Positions 1-11,702 of a DNA stretch of 64,000 nucleotides are shown here, piece by piece (position 1 is the stretch's first letter; each line of letters begins with the position of its first letter). Made by a program: the position numbers and the translations under genes. The DNA lies in contig CM082590.2 of assembly GCA_040954595.2 (NCBI GenBank), positions 9,548,001 through 9,612,000 of the forward strand. Reading direction: 5' to 3'. This DNA is from Balanoglossus misakiensis. Lineage: Eukaryota; Hemichordata. Under the pieces are notes generated by a model. That model had not been told where the DNA came from, ran no database searches, and saw only the letters and a program-made list of their open reading frames with translations.

Positions 1-42
1 TGAGATTGATAAATGGTCTTGCATGATATTGCTGATTTTGCG

Positions 43-472
<430 letters not shown>

Positions 473-495
473 CTTTCTCTTGTTTACTGTTTCAG

Positions 496-2026
496 ACGTG
501 TTCAATGCCGGCGTCAACCACTGCAAAGAGAAATTTCGGGAAGCCGAAAGAAAGTGTCACAAAGCGATTAAAGTACCAGGCGTCAAGGATTTGCTCTGCG
601 CTCCGATGAAATTAACTGCCTTGTGTAAAATAGTTCAAGGTGAGTATCACGCAGCAAGGCATTCACTTGACTTGTATTTATTGGTTAAAAACCGTGCGAA
701 AAAAATCAACGATTTTCTTAGCAATGCGCTTGTAATATTAACAGCATTCTCTCTCTGTCTCTGTCTTTCTCCTCTCCCTCTCTCTCTGTCTCTCTCTGTC
801 TCTCTGTCTCTCTCTCTCTCTCAACACGTTATCGAAACGTTTCCAGGTTTCGACTCATTCTGTGACCCTGACGAGGCAGTCAACCCAGGCTTCGGTGACA
901 CCTACCAAGAATCGGACAAAGCGGTTGAGGAATTCGACAAGAATTTTCAAGTTGAAATGGGTTGGCAGGTAAATTTTCATTCACTTCAAAATCACCCCAG
1001 TCGCATGCCATGTATAAGTGTCCAACTGTGAGGTTTTTGAAACACGGACCAGTTTATTTAACCTCGACAGTCTCCTCATAATATTGAGCTATATAATTTC
1101 ACTATTTCAAATTCATGACAGGTCGTGCAAAGACCGGAAGAGGTTGACGTCAAAACTGCCCAGGACATCCAGCTCGCCGTTGCCATGGAATTTGAATCCA
1201 GAAAGCGATGGCTGGTCACCATGGCAACACTGATTAAAGCATTCATTGGTTTCAACTTTATCTTGATGTTCGTCAGGTAGGTTGGAAAATTTTCCATAGT
1301 TGTTTGCGGGATTGTTACTAAAAATCAACATTCTAAAACATTTTAGAAGAACAAAATACCGATGTATATTCTTCAGAAAACAAAACAAAACAAAGCAAAA
1401 CATTACTCACACTTTCATGTCTTTTATTGTTGTTTTTCCAGTGCCCACAGTTACAACAAGAAGTACTTGGGTGAAATAACATTCGACAATGTGTATATTA
1501 CATCATACTTTAGGAGAATTGAAGACAGACGTAAAAATCAGGTGAAAAAAATTATATATTACTGATTGATATTCTTGAAGAATTGTGGGATCATATAGCC
1601 ATTATAAGACTTGTTGATATTTTCTACTTTTTTTTCAGGATAAACGGACTTTGCTTCCTTTGAAGAAAGCAGAGAAGACTGAGTTGGTTGTTCCGACAAA
1701 ATGTTCGCTGATTGCGGTTGAAAAGACCAAACTTGTAAGTGGAGTTATTCAATTCTTGATTTTGGGAACTTTGGTGATTTTGTCATTTGTGGACAACTTT
1801 CATGGGTTATAGCTCATGAGAATTGTCAAAAAATGACCAGTCATGAATATTTAAATGTCTCATTCTCTTGTTTGTTTCAGATGCGTGGAAGCCTGATAGT
1901 TTTTCTTAACATCTTGGTGTCTGTTATAATATCTATCTTCGATTTCCTACTCTACCACATTCTGGACATCGTGTCGAGACACAGTCAAGTCACTATTACA
2001 ATGCAAGGTATTTATTTCTATGAAGT

Positions 2027-2072
<46 letters not shown>

Positions 2073-4325
2073 AAGTTACATGACACTATACACATACACA
2101 ACAGATACCTGTATTTATTCACTAAATTTGCTAGTTTGGAAACATCTGATGATAAATCTTTGTTACTGTATAGTGTTGCCAAAGCACAAGGCTTCTTGCA
2201 GAATATTTTCATTGCCTGATCAACAATCTATCTTTGTTCAATAATTTGATATTTCTGCATTTTCCAATACTGTAGGAACCCACGCAATTCGCTTGACAAT
2301 CTACGGCGAAGGCGCTATTGCTCACTTGTTCCAGACCATGCTGAAGGGATTCAACAGTGAACACTCCATTGACAGTACTACAACAAACACAGGTTGGTTT
2401 AATAATTATATTTATTCTTTACATTTAGTGAATTTATCCTCAAGTTGCTGAGATTGTCTTCCTCTCAATCTATAATCGATGCTTCTAAGATGACATGAAT
2501 ATTTTTGTGTACACATAGACTGTAAGGTAGTCGTTTGCGGGCACTCAGTCCCTCTGTAGAGGAGGAAGCACCCACAAGCAAGACCTTACAGTCTACATGT
2601 ATATGTATTTACACAGTATATTTGCATTGATTCAACATAAGTCTATCTCTTGTCTATAGCAGCCAGCAGTCAAGGGACTATCTGAAACTAGCCTTTATAG
2701 ACAGGTCCATTAATGCACATATAATAAACTGGCCTTTATAGATATTAAATTAATGTATGTAAATTGCACAGGGACTGTAACAAAGTGACCACTATAAACA
2801 GCTTTGATTAGTGATTATTTCTTTTTATTTTCAGCATGTTTACCATATCCATCCCACCTTCCTTCTTTAACTCTCTATCTCGTCTTCGGTGGTTGGTTTC
2901 TTGTCTGGATTCTGTTGTACCTGGAGGCATATGGACTCAGACTTCGGCGTGTTATCTGTGCCTACTATTATCCAAAGGTATGACTGACAGCTAGCATATT
3001 ATTTACTGTATGGCCATTTTACATGGACAGTTACCAACATTGTGTATGCAATATTTCCTTGTCAGTATCACAGAAAGAATAGAAGTCTGGATTTCGTCAT
3101 ATTGTGTTGAGAGGGAGGGAAAGAGAGGGGAAAGACAAGGGGAAGAGAGAGAGATAGAAAGACAGAGAGAGAGAGATGGAGAGAGAGTTTGAATTCTTGA
3201 GGGAAATGGGTATCCTAGTGCATGTACTCAAATTAAATGTTTTTACTTGTCATCACAGTCTGCAAACATGCACACACACATACATATGCATGTACACACA
3301 GAGACACACTGACACACAGATACATGTACACACAAAGCTTTTCATCAACACTCCCATATAAACCTTTCTAATTTTACTCTCTTCCAGAGAGAAAAGAAGA
3401 GAGTTTTGTTCCTGTACAACGACTACTTGAAGAAACGCATCGGTTTCCTGAAACACATGCAGAAACAGGTCAGAAAATCTGCACGTGAAGATAAGCTTGT
3501 GGTGAGTGCCTCCACTTTTTTGTATTTAGCATCCAAATATGACATACATGTTCATATCTTTCACTGATAAACCTGTCAAGTTGTGAAGATGCTTGATATG
3601 CTGAAAATCTAGTCGACAAATTCAAGCAGTAATATTTTTTTCCTCATGGCAATATTGGATTTTTTTTGGTAGGCTGATTACAGTATCTTAACATCACTGC
3701 GGTACAGTTTTCCGAAGCTGTGTTGCTGTTTGGCTGTTCTTGGACTTGGGAAGAAACACTGTGTAATTTGCAGAGAAAAAGAGGATGCAGATTCTCATCA
3801 TTGTGAAACAGAAAACTGTAATGTGGCATATTGTAAACAGTGCTGGGAGGATATTGAGGTGGGTATATTTCTGTTTTCAAGTGACAAGATTTTAAAGACA
3901 GAGAAATGTGTCAAAATGTCAAACCAAGACAACGCTTATTAGGGCTTTATGTAATCTTGAAAAAGACATTCCCTTCTGTGGTAGTCGTGAGGTATGAGCT
4001 TTTATCTTAGACAATTAATATTAATAGAAAATTACCAGTGTGCTTATTGAGATGTAATGTTCAAATATGAACATATTATTTGAGAGAAGTAAAAGAAAAA
4101 AGATTTTGGAATGCGAAAATTTATTTTGAACCTCAAATAATCAAAACTTTGTCTCTCTTTCTTTCTTTCTTTCTTTGTCTGTCTGTCTGTCTTTCATTCT
4201 TTCTTTCTTTCTATCCTTCTTTCTTTCTTTCCTTCTTTCTTTTTCTCTTTCAGGAAATATGCTATGCTTGTTCGACTCCGGAGTCCGATGATAGTACATC
4301 ATCAAGTGACATGGAAATGGAATGA
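496..4325 (+). CDS. DCST1: DC-STAMP domain-containing protein (DCST1/2-like) with C-terminal RING-like finger, 5' partial
   Basis: I place eleven coding exons, with every junction GT-AG and phase-consistent: 496-639, 847-968, 1122-1276, 1442-1541, 1639-1734, 1881-2007, 2276-2392, 2835-2977, 3388-3501, 3673-3858 and 4254-4325 (TGA). They encode the last ~457 residues. Vertebrate DCST1/2 proteins are about 700-770 aa, so the N-terminal third lies before the window. Hydrophobic segments are visible in exon 3 (WLVTMATLIKAFIGFNFILM), exon 6 (SLIVFLNILVSVIISIF) and exon 8 (LVFGGWFLVWILLYLEAYGL). The last is followed by the basic YYPKREKKR stretch typical of the end of a DC-STAMP domain. The C-terminus has paired cysteines (CVIC, HHC, NC, YCKQC, CYAC), split by the last intron, as in a RING. 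Family knowledge: DCST1/2 and Drosophila sneaky are sperm membrane proteins needed for fertilisation, and DCST1 is also reported as an E3 ligase. I cannot separate DCST1 from DCST2. Confidence 0.85.
751..822 (+). repeat. (CT)n-rich microsatellite
   Basis: CTCTCTGTCTCT-type dinucleotide tract in the DCST-like intron, forming part of the long polypyrimidine stretch before the acceptor at 846. Confidence 0.85.
1755..1850 (+). repeat. Diverged solo copy of the 88-bp satellite monomer
   Basis: The DCST-like intron just upstream of the 1881-2007 exon contains TTTGTGGACAACTTTCATGG, then GGTTATAGCTCATG and TTGTCAAAAAATGACC. This matches one monomer of the satellite at 4594-17711, closest to the variant near 5812-6027 (read on the opposite strand there). 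It is a single diverged copy outside the array. Confidence 0.7.
2032..2069 (+). repeat. (GA)n microsatellite
   Basis: Pure GAGAGA dinucleotide run starting about 25 bp after the splice donor at 2008 in the DCST-like gene. Confidence 0.95.
2516..2595. mobile_element. 80-bp MITE-like element with 13-bp perfect terminal inverted repeats
   Basis: The segment begins TAGACTGTAAGGT and ends ACCTTACAGTCTA, exact reverse complements, with a ~54-bp interior. It lies in a DCST-like intron. It has no coding capacity and no obvious target-site duplication. Confidence 0.55.
2653..2800 (+). repeat. Dispersed ~150-bp fold-back repeat, copy A
   Basis: Begins with CTATAGCAGCCAG..CAAGGGACT and ends with GACTGTAACAAAGTGACCACTATA. 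Related copies occur at 19788-19922 (opposite orientation), 43769-43946 and 46968-47102. Shared blocks are 'gcctttat.gacaggtc.attaatgcacat' and 'acaaagtg.ccactata'. Confidence 0.75.
4146..4250 (+). repeat. (CTTT)n tract preceding last DCST-like exon
   Basis: CTTT/TGTC tetranucleotide repeat that forms the pyrimidine tract of the acceptor at 4251-4253. Confidence 0.9.
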
Positions 4326-4528
4326 GAAACCATAGCAACAGCATACTGCAATGAAAAAGTCAATCAGTCGATAAAAGACTTTCCTGAAATAAACAACATC
4401 TTCTATAGTGTGCATGATTGTCATGAAGTTCACTTTTTCTTACAAATTTCTATCGGTCACGCTGTACTCTCAACATATGACGAGAGTTAGGTCTACACTG
4501 TATGTTCTCCTGTTCTTATATTGAAGCA

Positions 4529-4534
4529 AATAAA
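4529..4534 (+). terminator. Polyadenylation signal of DCST-like gene
   Basis: Canonical AATAAA about 204 bp after the TGA stop at 4323-4325 and about 60 bp before the satellite starts. Confidence 0.7.
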
Positions 4535-4593
4535 GCCAAAAATCTTCACAATACACAACGTTTCAGTCTGGACTTTTTTCCCTGTGCCAGTTT

Positions 4594-6027
4594 TCAAAAA
4601 AATTCAAAAAATGACCCATTCTCGACTTGCTGTCGGCAATTCAAGAAATGGTCATTTTTTGACAAAAACCATGATGTATAACACATGAAAAATGTTCAAA
4701 AAGGCCCAAAATATGAAAATTGGGCAATTCCACAAATGGTCATTTTTTGACAAAAACCATGATGTATAACCCATGAAAAATGTTCAAAAAGGCCCAAAAT
4801 ATGAAAATTCGGCAAATCGAGAAATGGTCATTTTTTGACAAAAACCATGATGTATAACCCATGAAAAATGTTCAAAAAGGCCCAAAATATGAAAATTCGG
4901 CAAGTCGAAAAATGGTCATTTTTTGACAAAAACCATGATGTATAACCCATGAAAAATGTTCAACAAGGCCCAAAATATGAAAATTCGGCAAGTCGAGAAA
5001 TTGTCATTTTTTGACAAAAACCATGATGTATAACCCATGAAAAATGTTCAACAAGGCCCAAAATATGAAAAGTCGGCAAGTCGAGAAATGGTCATTTTTT
5101 GACAAAAACCATGATGTATAACCCATGAAAAATGTTCAACAAGGCCCAAAATATGAAAAGTCGGCAAGTCGAGAAATGGTCATTTTTTGACAAAAACCAT
5201 GATGTATAACCCATGAAAAATGTTCAACAAGGCCCAAAATATGAAAATTCGGCAAGTCGAGAAATGGTCATTTTTTGACAAAAACCATGATGTATAACCC
5301 ATGAAAAATGTTCAACAAGGCCCAAAATATGAAAAGTCGGCAAGTCGAGAAATGGTCATTTTTTGACAAAAACCATGATGTATAACCCATGAAAAATGTT
5401 CAACAAGGCCCAAAATATGAAAATTCGGCAAGTCGAGAAATGGTCATTTTTTGACAAAAACCATGATGTATAACCCATGAAAAATGTTCAACAAGGCCCA
5501 AAATATGAAAATTGGGCAAGTCGAGAAATGGTCATTTTTTGACAAAAACCATGATGTATAACCCATGAAAAATGTTCAACAAGGCCCAAAATATGAAAAT
5601 TCGGCAAATAAAGAAATGGTCATTTTTTGATAAAAACCATGATGTATAACCCATGAAAAATGTTCAAAAAGTCTCAAAATTTGAAAATTCGGCAAGTCGA
5701 GAAATGGTCATTTTTTGACAAAAACCATGATGTATAACCCATGAAAAATGTTCAAAAAGTCTCAAAATATGAAAATTCGGCAAGTCGAGAAATGGTCATT
5801 TTTTGACAAAAATTTCCAAAATTCGCAAAGTCGGAATTCGTCATTTTTTCATCATTTCCATGGCCTATAACCCATGAAAAATGACCACAGATGTCAAAAT
5901 TTCCAAAATTCGCAAAGTCGAAATTCGTCATTTTTTCATCATTTCCGTGGCCTATAACCCATGAAAAATGACCACAGATGTCAAAATTTCCAAAATTCGC
6001 AAAGTCGGAATTCGTCATTTTTTCATC
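4594..6027 (-). repeat. 88-bp satellite array, reverse orientation (~14 standard monomers plus variants)
   Basis: Tandem monomers with an 88-bp spacing between successive GGTCATTTTTTGACAAAAAC blocks (for example 4829 to 4917). Each monomer contains GATGTATAACCCATGAAAAA, GTTCAA(C/A)AAGGCCCAAAATAT and a GGCAAGTCGAGAAA segment. From about 5812 a diverged ~86-87-bp variant follows (TTTCCAAAATTCGCAAAGTCG, TTTTTTCATCATTTCC.TGG). The array reads as the reverse complement of the arrays at 7150-10665 and 11703-17711. Array edges are approximate. Confidence 0.95.
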
Positions 6028-6130
6028 ACCTACGGGTACAAGCCTAGCCTTCCTGAACCCTTCGCCATCACCATGTGTACTCGAAAAAGTGGAAATTTGC
6101 CGCACTGTATTGCAGCATAACTACCATGAT

Positions 6131-6186
6131 CTTATTTGCACCGCAGCGGTGCAAATTCTTATTTGCACCGCAGCGGTGCAAATAAG
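6131..6186. repeat. Nested double palindrome, unit 1
   Basis: Two perfect palindromes at 6134-6156 and 6161-6183, each made of arm ATTTGCACCGC, a central A and the complementary arm GCGGTGCAAAT. The pair is flanked by CTT and AAG, so the whole 56 bp is again a near-perfect palindrome. Confidence 0.95.
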
Positions 6187-6660
6187 AGTTCCCTGCACCG
6201 CAACGATCTGACCGTTCTTTATTCACTCCTCGGCGACAAAAAGTTTTATAACGGCCTAAATAACGACTTTTTCACTCTTTGGTTGGTCATTCGGACGCGG
6301 AAAGACACAGTTTTAGCGAGTTTATCTGTCTTTCTCCTGATGAGCACTCCGTATTCAGTCTTGCCCAAGTGAACCGCGACAAAAAAATGACCAAGTTTCC
6401 CTGCATGTTTCTTATACCCGACAGATAAAAAACGCAGCGTAGATATTGAAATGAATTGGATTTATGAAAATGATAAAAATTACAATGAAAATGTCGTTAA
6501 AAGTTCTCACAAAAAAGAAATAGAAAAAATAGTGGTTTCGAACCAACATCAGTTGACACCTTCAGGTAAAAGCATAGTCTTCCTGAACCCTTCGCATTCA
6601 CCATGTGTACTCGAAAAAGTGGAAATTTACCGCACTATATTGCAGCATAACTACCATGAT

Positions 6661-6716
6661 CTTATTTGCACCGCAGCGGTGCAAATTCTTATTTGCACCG
6701 CAGCGGTGCAAATAAG
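6661..6716. repeat. Nested double palindrome, unit 2
   Basis: Same 56-bp structure as in unit 1, with 23-bp palindromes at 6664-6686 and 6691-6713. It is fully conserved between the two ~530-bp units, although their flanks carry several substitutions. Confidence 0.95.
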
Positions 6717-7149
6717 AGTTCCCTGCACCGCAACGATCTGACCGTTCTTTATTCACTCCTCGGCGACAAAAAAGTTTTATTACGGCCTAAATAACGACTT
6801 TTTCGCTCCTTGGTTGGTCATTCGGACGCGGAAAGACACAGTTTTAGCGAGTTTATCTGTCTCTCTCCTGATGAGCACTCCATATTCAGTCTTGCCCAAG
6901 TGAACCGCGACAAAAAAAACGACCAAGTTTCCCTGCATGTTTCTTATACCCGACAGATAAAAAACGCAGCGTAGATATTGAAATTTATTGGATTTATGAA
7001 AATGATAAAAATTTCAATGAAAATGTCGTTAAAAGTTCTCACAAAAAAGAAATAGAAAAAAAAGTGGTTTCGAACCAACATCAGTTGACACCTTCAGGTA
7101 AAAAGCATAGTCTTCCTGAACCCTTCGCCATCACGATGTGTACTCGAAA

Positions 7150-10100
7150 ATGACCATTTCTCGACTTGCCGAATTTTCATATTTTGGGCCTTGTTGAACA
7201 TTTTTCATGGGTTATACATCATGGTTTTTGTCAAAAAATGACCATTTCTCGACTTGCCGAATTTTCATATTTTGGGCCTTTTTGAACATTTTTCATGGGT
7301 TATACATCATGGTTTTTGTCAAAAAATGACCATTTCTCGACTTGCCGAATTTTCATATTTTGGGCCTTGTTGAACATTTTTCATGGGTTATACATCATGG
7401 TTTTTGTCAAAAAATGACCATTTCTCGACTTGCCGAATTTTCATATTTTGGGCCTTGTTGAACATTTTTCATGGGTTATACATCATGGTTTTTGTCAAAA
7501 AATGACCATTTCTCGACTTGCCGAATTTTCATATTTTGGGCCTTTTTGAACATTTTTCATGGGTTATACATCATGGTTTTTGTCAAAAAATGACCATTTC
7601 TCGACTTGCCGAATTTTCATATTTTGGGCCTTTTTGAACATTTTTCATGGGTTATACATCATGGTTTTTGTCAAAAAATGACCATTTTTCGACTTGCCGA
7701 ATTTTCATATTTTGGGCCTTTTTGAACATTTTTCATGGGTTATACATCATGGTTTTTGTCAAAAAATGACAATTTCTCGACTTGCCGAATTTTCATATTT
7801 TGGGCCTTGTTGAACATTTTTCATGGGTTATACATCATGGTTTTTGTCAAAAAATGACCATTTCTCGACTTGCCGAATTTTCATATTTTGGGCCTTTTTG
7901 AACATTTTTCATGGGTTATACATCATGGTTTTTGTCAAAAAATGACCATTTTTCGACTTGCCGAATTTTCATATTTTGGGCCTTTTTGAACATTTTTCAT
8001 GGGTTATACATCATGGTTTTTGTCAAAAAATGACAATTTCTCGACTTGCCGAATTTTCATATTTTGGGCCTTGTTGAACATTTTTCATGGGTTATACATC
8101 ATGGTTTTTGTCAAAAAATGACCATTTTTCGACTTGCCGAATTTTCATATTTTGGGCCTTTTTGAACATTTTTCATGGGTTATACATCATGGTTTTTGTC
8201 AAAAAATGACCATTTCTCGACTTGCCGAATTTTCATATTTTGGGCCTTGTTGAACATTTTTCATGGGTTATACATCATGGTTTTTGTCAAAAAATGACCA
8301 TTTCTCGACTTGCCGAATTTTCATATTTTGGGCCTTGTTGAACATTTTTCATGAGTTATACATCATGGTTTTTGTCAAAAAATGACCATTTCTCGACTTG
8401 CCGAATTTTCATATTTTGGGCCTTGTTGAACATTTTTCATGGGTTATACATCATGGTTTTTGTCAAAAAATGACCATTTCTCGACTTGCCGAATTTTCAT
8501 ATTTTGGGCCTTTTTGAACATTTTTCATGGGTTATACATCATGGTTTTTGTCAAAAAATGACCATTTCTCGACTTGCCGAATTTTCATATTTTGGGCCTT
8601 GTTGAACATTTTTCATGGGTTATACATCATGGTTTTTGTCAAAAAATGACCATTTCTCGACTTGCCGAATTTTCATATTTTGGGCCTTGTTGAACATTTT
8701 TCATGGGTTATACATCATGGTTTTTGTCAAAAAATGACCATTTCTCGACTTGCCGAATTTTCATATTTTGGGCCTTGTTGAACATTTTTCATGGGTTATA
8801 CATCATGGTTTTTGTCAAAAAATGACCATTTCTCGACTTGCCGAATTTTCATATTTTGGGCCTTTTTGAACATTTTTCCTGGGTTATACATCATGGTTTT
8901 TGTCAAAAAATGACCATTTCCGGAATCGCCGAATTTTCATATTTCGGGCCTTTTTGAACATTTTTCCTGGGTTATACATCATGGTTTTTGTCAAAAAATG
9001 ACCATTTCCGGAATCGCCGAATTTTCATATTTCGGGCCTTTTTGAACATTTTTCCTGGGTTATACATCATGGTTTTTGTCAAAAAATGACCATTTCCGGA
9101 ATCGCCGAATTTTCATCTTTCGGGCCTTTTTGAACATTTTTCCTGGGTTATACATCATGGTTTTTGTCAAAAAATGACCATTTCCGGAATCGCCGAATTT
9201 TCATCTTTCGGGCCTTTTTGAACATTTTTCCTGGGTTATACATCATGGTTTTTGTCAAAAAATGACCATTTCCGGAATCGCCGAATTTTCATCTTTCGGG
9301 CCTTTTTGAACATTTTTCCTGGGTTATACATCATGGTTTTTGTCAAAAAATGACCATTTCCGGAATCGCCGAATTTTCATCTTTCGGGCCTTTTTGAACA
9401 TTTTTCCTGGGTTATACATCATGGTTTTTGTCAAAAAATGACCATTTCCGGAATCGCCGAATTTTCATCTTTCGGGCCTTTTTGAACATTTTTCCTGGGT
9501 TATACATCATGGTTTTTGTCAAAAAATGACCATTTCCGGAATCGCCGAATTTTCATCTTTCGGGCCTTTTTGAACATTTTTCCTGGGTTATACATCATGG
9601 TTTTTGTCAAAAAATGACCATTTCCGGAATCGCCGAATTTTCATATTTCGGGCCTTTTTGAACATTTTTCCTGGGTTATACATCATGGTTTTTGTCAAAA
9701 AATGACCATTTCCGGAATCGCCGAATTTTCATATTTCGGGCCTTTTTGAACATTTTTCCTGGGTTATACATCATGGTTTTTGTCAAAAAATGACCATTTC
9801 CGGAATCGCCGAATTTTCATATTTCGGACCTTTTTGAACATTTTTCCTGGGTTATACATCATGGTTTTTGTCAAAAAATTACCATTTCCGGAATCGCCGA
9901 ATTTTCATATTTCGGGCCTTTTTGAACATTTTTCCTGGGTTATACATCATGGTTTTTGTCAAAAAATGACCATTTCCGGAATCGCCGAATTTTCATATTT
10001 CGGGCCTTTTTGAACATTTTTCCTGGGTTATACATCATGGTTTTTGTCAAAAAATGACCATTTCCGGAATCGCCGAATTTTCATATTTCGGGCCTTTTTG

Positions 10101-10665
10101 AACATTTTTCCTGGGTTATACATCATGGTTTTTGTCAAAAAATGACCATTTCCGGAATCGCCGAATTTTCATATTTCGGGCCTTTTTGAACATTTTTCCT
10201 GGGTTATACATCATGGTTTTTGTCAAAAAATGACCATTTCCGGAATCGCCGAATTTTCATCTTTCGGGCCTTTTTGAACATTTTTCCTGGGTTATACATC
10301 ATGGTTTTTGTCAAAAAATGACCATTTCCGGAATCGCCGAATTTTCATCTTTCGGGCCTTTTTGAAAATTTTTCCTGGGTTATACATCATGGTTTTTGTC
10401 AAAAAATGACCATTTCCGGAATCGCCGAATTTTCATATTTCGGACCTTTTTGAACATTTTTCCTGGGTTATACATCATGGTTTTTGTCAAAAAATGACCA
10501 TTTCCGGAATCGCCGAATTTTCATATTTCGGGCCATTTGAACATTTTTCCTGGGTTATAATGGTTTTTGTCAAAAAATTACCATTTCTCGACTTGCCGAA
10601 TTTTCATATTTTGGGCCTTTTTGAACATTTTTCATGGGTGATACATCATGGTTTTTGTCAAAAAA
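7150..10665 (+). repeat. 88-bp satellite array, forward orientation, block 1 (~40 monomers)
   Basis: Tandem 88-bp monomers in the opposite orientation to 4594-6027. Up to about 8870 they are subtype A (TCTCGACTTGCCGAATTTTC, CATATTTTGGGCC, TTTTTCATGGGTTA). From about 8870 they are subtype B (TCCGGAATCGCCGAATTTTC, CAT(A/C)TTTCGGGCC, TTTTTCCTGGGTTA). The last copy near 10585 is subtype A again. Because 88 is not a multiple of three, short open frames here are repeat artefacts. Confidence 0.97.
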
Positions 10666-11702
10666 TCGCGTAAAGGACACGGTGGTCCCATTAAGTGATT
10701 ATACAAGAAAAAGTCTACACCGAAGTACATGGCCATATACAGACGGACAGACAGACACACGCACACACACACATAGCGAGAGGTCAATGGGCAAACACTG
10801 ACTGACCCATAAGCTGCCAATGGCATATGTACTGTACATATACTAAATAGAACAGCTGGCCTCTTTAAAACTTAGCCAGTTATGTAATCAATTTGCAGTA
10901 GATTTTGTTGATGGTTCAGCCAGCATACTGTAATCACGGTTACTAGTATATGCTGCTCGTAGTATTCACTTCGTTGAAAACTTTTTATTTCTGGAATATT
11001 TATTAGACAATACATTGAACTGGCTGTATTTGAATAGAAAATGTTAAAACTTTACATATGACTTCGAAACAGCCATTCATTCACTGCGGACACCCCCTTA
11101 CGAGAACACTGATTGGAACGTCCCAAATCATTTGCATATGAATCAACAGGGTACAGTATACAGGGCGACCAATGAATAAGCGCCACCAGTTCTTGAAAGA
11201 CTCATTTCTGCCTTTGTTTAGGCTCCACCAAAATTTGAAATGGTTAAAAAGTGGCGCTTATTTGTGAGAATATACGGTACATCCATCCACCCATACAGAC
11301 GCAATCGATCCCATTGTTGTTGGGTCCCATTGGTATGTAAAATGGGACCCAACAACAATCTAATATCGGACTGTCGACACAGAGAACTGATGGCACGATG
11401 AATGCCAATATGAACTGTATAGCTCTCAAATCACAGCAAAAGAAGGCGATACAAAAGCTTAGGGTGTGTTGCACTGACCTGCGTTAACAGATCCCGTGAG
11501 GAGTACGGTGCCCAGAGCGCTAACACATCCCCAATACGAACTCATGGACACAGACTATATACATTTCTAGGTCCAAAACTTTAACTACAGTGAGACAAAA
11601 CTGTTAGGCTTTTCTCATATTTAAATCAATTATTGAAATGCAAAATAAGTGTTAAAATGCAAATTAAGACCGACGGGAGTGGTTCTTCTTTTCTCCAATG
11701 AA
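10666..11702. other. ~1-kb non-satellite spacer inside the satellite domain
   Basis: Unique-looking DNA between two forward arrays. It holds a short (CA)n tract near 10755-10772 and a 19-bp-stem hairpin at 11313-11359. I recognise no protein product; short open frames are not convincing. Confidence 0.7.
11313..11359. repeat. Perfect 19-bp inverted repeat with 9-nt loop
   Basis: Left arm ATTGTTGTTGGGTCCCATT (11313-11331), loop GGTATGTAA, right arm AATGGGACCCAACAACAAT (11341-11359). All 19 pairs match. Confidence 0.9.

Larger units (their letters stand above)
6028..7149 (+). repeat. Central ~530-bp tandem unit (two copies plus a partial) between inverted satellite arrays
   Basis: The block CTTCCTGAACCCTTCGC recurs at 6049, 6579 and 7112, giving unit lengths of about 530 and 533 bp; the third copy is cut off after about 60 bp where forward satellite begins. 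Each unit carries two copies of a 23-bp palindrome (see separate entries), then CTGACCGTTCTTTATTCACT, a GGTCATTCGGACGCGGAAAG block and an AT-rich tail. No protein-coding frame spans it. It could be a satellite-associated non-autonomous element or the inversion point of the array. Confidence 0.85.

Noticed and set aside
6131-6186. CRISPR-like array from the repeated 23-bp palindromes
   Set aside because: Only two copies per unit with 4-bp spacing, in an animal genome; simply nested palindromes.
9780-10013. 77-codon open frame in the satellite array
   Set aside because: The 88-bp monomer cycles through three frames and this only reflects lack of stops in three successive monomers.
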